Of a stretch of DNA of 16,636 bases, positions 14,162 through 16,636 are shown piece by piece (the first letter of the stretch is position 1; each line of letters opens with the position of its first letter). Both the position numbers and the translations under genes were made by a program. A model generated the notes under the pieces. The model was given only the letters and a program-made list of their open reading frames with translations. It did no database searches and was not told the DNA's origin. Origin of the DNA: an uncultured Christensenellaceae bacterium (GTDB taxonomy: Bacteria > Bacillota > Clostridia > Christensenellales > MGBC116941); assembly GCA_910585035.1 (NCBI GenBank), contig CAJUEF010000024.1, positions 9,459 through 26,094 of the forward strand. The letters run 5' to 3'.

Positions 14162-15124
14162 ATGTCTGTTAAAAATGATTTACTTTATGCCCTTGAAAAA
14201 AACAAGGGAAAGGAAATAAGCGGTCAGGCCCTTGCAGATAAACTTGGGGTTACCCGCGCAGCCATTTGGAAAGCTGTTAAAGCTCTTCAGGAGGATGGTT
14301 ATTTAATCTCTGCAACAAGGAATAAAGGCTACCGGCTTGAAAAAACAAGCGATATTATATCTGAGCAGGGAATACGCAGTTATATTGATGATAGTATGAA
14401 AGACTGGGAAATAATCGTACTCCAAACAGTGGATTCTACCAACACTTATGCAAAATCCATATTAGGTAAGCTGTCCGGTAAATCTGCAATTATTATAGCC
14501 CTTTGCCAAACCGCAGGTAAGGGACGCCACGGTCACAGCTTTTATTCTCCTAAAGATACAGGCATATATATGAGCGTCGTTATCCGTCCTGATATCTCCC
14601 CTTCAACCCTTATAACCGCCGCCGCTGCCGTTGCCGTTTGTCTCACATGTGAGGAACTTACGGAAAGCAGACCACAAATAAAGTGGGTAAATGACGTTTT
14701 TCTGGGCAATAAAAAAATATGCGGTATATTAACCGAAGGAATAATAGATTTTGAAACTCAAAATCTTGATAATGCCATAGTGGGTATTGGCGTAAATCTT
14801 AGTACCAACGATTTCCCCGACGGCGTTGATTCAGTTGCCTGTTCCGTATTCCCTAAAAATGCTACCAAAAACATGTTTATCGCCAAAATTGCATCCAATC
14901 TCCAAAGACTTGTTTCCACTGGTAAAGAAGAAATAATATCCGAATACCGTCGCCGCCTTATGGTTCTTGGAAAAAGTGTTTCATATACAATGAACGGAGA
15001 AACCCACACGGGAATTGCCAAGGATATTAACGAGATAGGTAATCTTATTGTAGAAACAGATTTTGGAACTGATGTTCTAACCGCCGGAGAAATATCTCTT
15101 AATAAAGACTTTTTAAATAAATAG
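14162..15124 (+). CDS. birA: Bifunctional biotin-[acetyl-CoA carboxylase] ligase / biotin repressor
   Basis: This 320-residue protein makes biotinyl-5'-AMP and transfers biotin to carrier lysines, and probably represses biotin genes. Residues about 1-60 form a winged helix-turn-helix (ISGQALADKLGVTRAAIWKAVKALQEDGY, then GYRLE). The ligase core has TVDSTNTYAKS, QTAGKGRHGHSFYSPKDTGIYMSVV (biotin/ATP-binding loop, with GKGRHG in place of the more usual GRGRRG), KWVNDVFLGNKKICGILTE and VGIGVNL. The C-terminal part carries the small SH3-like BPL domain (GKSVSYTMNGETHTGIAKDINEIGNLIVET). The start at 14162 is set by GGAGG 7 nt upstream. An in-frame ATG at 14108 lies upstream of the predicted transcription start. 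No biotin synthesis or transport genes are in the window, so any regulated targets lie elsewhere. Confidence 0.93.
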   Translation: MSVKNDLLYALEKNKGKEISGQALADKLGVTRAAIWKAVKALQEDGYLISATRNKGYRLEKTSDIISEQGIRSYIDDSMKDWEIIVLQTVDSTNTYAKSILGKLSGKSAIIIALCQTAGKGRHGHSFYSPKDTGIYMSVVIRPDISPSTLITAAAAVAVCLTCEELTESRPQIKWVNDVFLGNKKICGILTEGIIDFETQNLDNAIVGIGVNLSTNDFPDGVDSVACSVFPKNATKNMFIAKIASNLQRLVSTGKEEIISEYRRRLMVLGKSVSYTMNGETHTGIAKDINEIGNLIVETDFGTDVLTAGEISLNKDFLNK

Positions 15125-15127
15125 TTT

Positions 15128-15188
15128 TATTACTTTTTCCTACTTCTCTTTTAGAAAAAAAGAGAAATAACAAGAGAAAACCTTATAC
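15128..15188 (-). repeat. T-rich hairpin repeat, copy C
   Basis: On the minus strand this begins GTATAAGGTTTTCTCTTG and continues TTATTTCTC, a T-run, CTAAAAGAGAAGTA. The block order matches the copies at 3725-3784 and 10682-10738. The arms TACTTCTCTTTT and AAAAGAGAAATA form an imperfect hairpin. It starts 3 nt after the birA stop and may serve as its terminator. Confidence 0.55.
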
Positions 15189-15270
15189 TTTTATATAATG
15201 TTTAACATCAGCAGCTACCTTAAAACCTCACATTTATTTCTATACATTCTTAATGCCCTTTTTAATATTT

Positions 15271-15313
15271 AAGTTTTTCCACCTTTCTTTTCTTAAAAGA
15301 AAGATGGAAAAAC
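15271..15313. repeat. T-rich hairpin, copy D, possible terminator of the dCMP deaminase gene
   Basis: GTTTTTCCACCTTTCTTTT and AAAAGAAAGATGGAAAAAC pair over about 18 bp with one G-U-type mismatch and a short loop. It begins with AAGTTTTT like the other copies but has CCACC in place of the GTTAC block. It lies about 20 nt beyond the stop of the convergent dCMP deaminase gene. Confidence 0.5.
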
Positions 15314-15332
15314 AGCTATAAAAATAACCTGT

Positions 15333-15782
15333 TTACTCATGATATTGTATAAGCTCAACTCCTGCTTCATCAAACATTTTAACAGAAAATTCATCGGGAT
15401 AATCTTCCTTATAAATTACTTTCTTTATTCCCACGTTAATTATCATTTTTGTACAAATGGTACAAGGTCTGTGAGTACAGTATAAAGTCGCCCCGTCAAT
15501 GCTAACCCCAACTTTTGCCGCCTGAATTATTGCATTTTGCTCTGCATGAATTGCATAGCATTTTTCCAGGCACGTTCCCGATGGTATATTCTCCTTAATA
15601 CGCATACAAAATCCCTTATCCTTGCAGCTAAACACTCCGCTTGGCGCACCGTTATACCCCGTGGCAAGAATACGCTTGTCCTGCACAATAACGGCGCCTA
15701 CATGCCTGTTGTCTTTGCAGCAGCTGCTCCATTTGCCAATTTCAAAGGCCAAATCCATAAATCTGGAATCCCATTTGTTCAT
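15333..15782 (-). CDS. Deoxycytidylate (dCMP) deaminase
   Basis: This 149-residue zinc enzyme converts dCMP to dUMP, feeding thymidylate synthase. It has the cytidine/deoxycytidylate deaminase signature: HAEQNAI (79-85, His79 as zinc ligand and Glu81 as proton shuttle) and RPCTICTKMIINVGI (105-119, zinc ligands Cys107 and Cys110). N-terminal MNKWDSRFMDLAFEIGKWSSC and VGAVIV..KRILATGYNGAPSG (28-49) match bacterial ComEB-type dCMP deaminases. Extra cysteines at 53, 59, 71 and 75 lie in the insertion typical of dCMP deaminases. The start at 15782 is chosen because GAGGTG lies 6 nt before it. An in-frame GTG at 15791 is part of that site. It has its own promoter and complements NrdJ and the dUTPase of this window. 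Confidence 0.93.
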   Translation of the reverse strand: MNKWDSRFMDLAFEIGKWSSCCKDNRHVGAVIVQDKRILATGYNGAPSGVFSCKDKGFCMRIKENIPSGTCLEKCYAIHAEQNAIIQAAKVGVSIDGATLYCTHRPCTICTKMIINVGIKKVIYKEDYPDEFSVKMFDEAGVELIQYHE

Positions 15783-15808
15783 AATTTTCACCTCAATCTA
15801 TATAATAA

Positions 15809-15837
15809 ATTGTAAACTTAAATATTTTTTTAAGCAA
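15809..15837 (-). promoter_or_regulatory. Promoter of the dCMP deaminase gene
   Basis: On the minus strand TTGCTT (15832-15837), a 17-nt spacer and TACAAT (15809-15814, five of six). The -10 lies about 27 nt before the ATG. It is back to back with the groESL promoter. Confidence 0.6.
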
Positions 15838-15861
15838 TAGGAAAAAATAACAAAAATACTA

Positions 15862-15889
15862 TTGCAAAATATATTTGCTATGATATAAT
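15862..15889 (+). promoter_or_regulatory. groESL promoter
   Basis: TTGCAA (15862-15867), a 16-nt spacer and a perfect TATAAT (15884-15889) preceded by TGA, making an extended -10. The predicted start near 15896 lies at the edge of the CIRCE operator. Confidence 0.8.
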
Positions 15890-15896
15890 ATGTACA

Positions 15897-15923
15897 TTAG
15901 CGCTTTAAATAACCGAGTGCTAA
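15897..15923 (+). promoter_or_regulatory. CIRCE operator (HrcA binding site)
   Basis: TTAGCGCTT, a 9-nt spacer, GAGTGCTAA. The right arm is perfect against the consensus TTAGCACTC-N9-GAGTGCTAA and the left arm has two differences. It sits at the start of the groESL transcript, where HrcA represses transcription until heat shock. hrcA itself is not in the window. Confidence 0.93.
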
Positions 15924-15972
15924 CACATTAAAACGACAATAATTAATATATATTTTTCAGGAGGTAAATTTA

Positions 15973-16260
15973 ATGACAATTAAACCATTAGCTGACAACG
16001 TTTTAATTAAACGCCTTGAAGCACAGGAAACTACCAAAAGTGGTATAGTTCTTCCCGGCAGTGCTCAGGAAAAACCGGAGGTTGCAGAAGTTATCGCGGT
16101 TGGACCTGGAGGCACCGTAGACGGAAAGCAGATTGAAATGAATGTTAAATCTGGCGATAAAGTTATTCTTTCCAAATATGCCGGAACAGATGTAAAACTG
16201 GACGGTGAGGAGTATATCCTTGTAAGAGTAGCTGATATTAAAGCTGTAGTTGAAGAATAA
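15973..16260 (+). CDS. groES: Co-chaperonin GroES
   Basis: This 95-residue, 10-kDa chaperonin forms the heptameric lid of GroEL. The N-terminal IKPLADNVLIKRLEAQETTKSGIVLPGSAQEKP (3-35) carries the standard core strand and the mobile loop (TTKSGIVLP) that binds GroEL. VIAVGPGG (41-48), VKSGDKVILSKYAGTDVKLDGEEYILVR and the DIKAVVE end complete the fold. The length is typical. AGGAGG lies about 8 nt before the ATG. It is first in the CIRCE-controlled operon, 20 nt upstream of groEL. Confidence 0.97.
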   Translation: MTIKPLADNVLIKRLEAQETTKSGIVLPGSAQEKPEVAEVIAVGPGGTVDGKQIEMNVKSGDKVILSKYAGTDVKLDGEEYILVRVADIKAVVEE

Positions 16261-16280
16261 TTTTAAGGAGTGAAAGGAAT

Positions 16281-16636
16281 ATGGCAAAACAGATAAAATT
16301 TGGTGAAGAAGCAAGACGTGCACTGGAATCAGGCGTAAACACTCTTGCAAACACAGTTAAAATAACCCTTGGACCAAAAGGCAGAAATGTTGTTCTTGAC
16401 AAGAAATTCGGTTCCCCTCTTATCACTAATGATGGTGTTTCCATCGCAAAAGAAATTGAACTTGAAGATCCTTTTGAGAATATGGGCGCTCAGCTCGTAA
16501 AAGAAGTTGCAACAAAGACTAATGATGTTGCAGGCGACGGCACAACAACCGCAACACTTCTTGCTCAGGCAATGATTAGAGAGGGGCTTAAAAACGTGGC
16601 TGCCGGCGCTAATCCAATGGAAATAAAAAAAGGCAT
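16281..16636 (+). CDS. groEL: Chaperonin GroEL, N-terminal part (cut by the right edge)
   Basis: The first 118 codons of the 60-kDa chaperonin are present and open to the window end. They include MAKQIKFGEEARRALESGVN, KITLGPKGRNVVLDKKFGSP (ATP-binding loop around residues 29-48), ITNDGVSIAKEIELEDPFENMGAQLVKEVA and NDVAGDGTTTATLLAQAM (nucleotide-binding DGTTT, about 86-90). These equatorial-domain motifs are invariant in GroEL. AAGGAG lies 10 nt upstream of the ATG. It is cotranscribed with groES under HrcA control. Confidence 0.97.
   Translation, partial: MAKQIKFGEEARRALESGVNTLANTVKITLGPKGRNVVLDKKFGSPLITNDGVSIAKEIELEDPFENMGAQLVKEVATKTNDVAGDGTTTATLLAQAMIREGLKNVAAGANPMEIKKG

Overview
This window looks like a piece of chromosome from a low-GC, Gram-positive anaerobe, most likely a clostridium-like Firmicute. 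The evidence is the AT-rich intergenic DNA, strong GGAGG-type ribosome binding sites, sigma-A-like promoters with T-rich terminators, a HrcA/CIRCE-controlled groESL operon, a B12-dependent ribonucleotide reductase, and a bifunctional HTH-containing BirA. Genus and species cannot be read from the sequence. No rRNA, tRNA, CRISPR array, insertion sequence, integrase or phage gene was seen, so this is mainly housekeeping chromosome.

Layout, left to right: (1) 1-360, minus: the N-terminal part of citrate synthase, cut by the window edge. (2) 497-3622, minus: a two-gene deoxynucleotide operon. It holds nrdJ (adenosylcobalamin-dependent ribonucleoside-triphosphate reductase) followed with no gap by an unusual dUTPase that carries an N-terminal cysteine-rich domain. 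(3) 3623-4131: a 509-bp gene-free stretch with a T-rich hairpin repeat, a strong terminator and an orphan promoter, possibly encoding a small RNA of about 110 nt. (4) 4132-5241, minus: an ArsB/NhaD/SLC13-type permease. (5) 5500-7161, plus: an acyl-CoA synthetase. (6) 7308-8078: divergent small genes, a ribbon-helix-helix protein (minus) and a membrane-anchored small-domain protein (plus). (7) 8130-10408, minus: a three-gene polar amino acid ABC importer (binding protein, permease, ATPase). (8) 10787-12553, minus: a secreted protein with four triple-tyrosine-like repeats and an uncharacterised His/Cys-rich C-terminal domain. (9) 12764-14013, minus: ccdA and a TlpA/ResA-like thioredoxin, with a long out-of-frame overlap. 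(10) 14162-15124, plus: birA. (11) 15333-15782, minus: dCMP deaminase. (12) 15973 to the end, plus: groES and the start of groEL behind a CIRCE operator.

Functional links: NrdJ, the dUTPase and the dCMP deaminase together cover reduction to dNTPs and the two routes to dUMP for thymidylate synthesis. CcdA and the TlpA-like protein form a membrane electron-transfer pair for extracytoplasmic thiols. The ABC genes form one importer, with a hairpin between the binding-protein and permease genes that could set their expression ratio.

The observations most worth a second look are the Cys-rich/dUTPase fusion next to a B12-dependent reductase, the secreted repeat protein with its SGHICIHF-type C-terminal domain, the candidate small RNA near 3925-4075, a family of dispersed T-rich hairpin repeats (at least four copies plus a fragment), and the 217-nt ccdA/tlpA overlap. 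I did not find a clear new multi-gene defence or biosynthetic system here.
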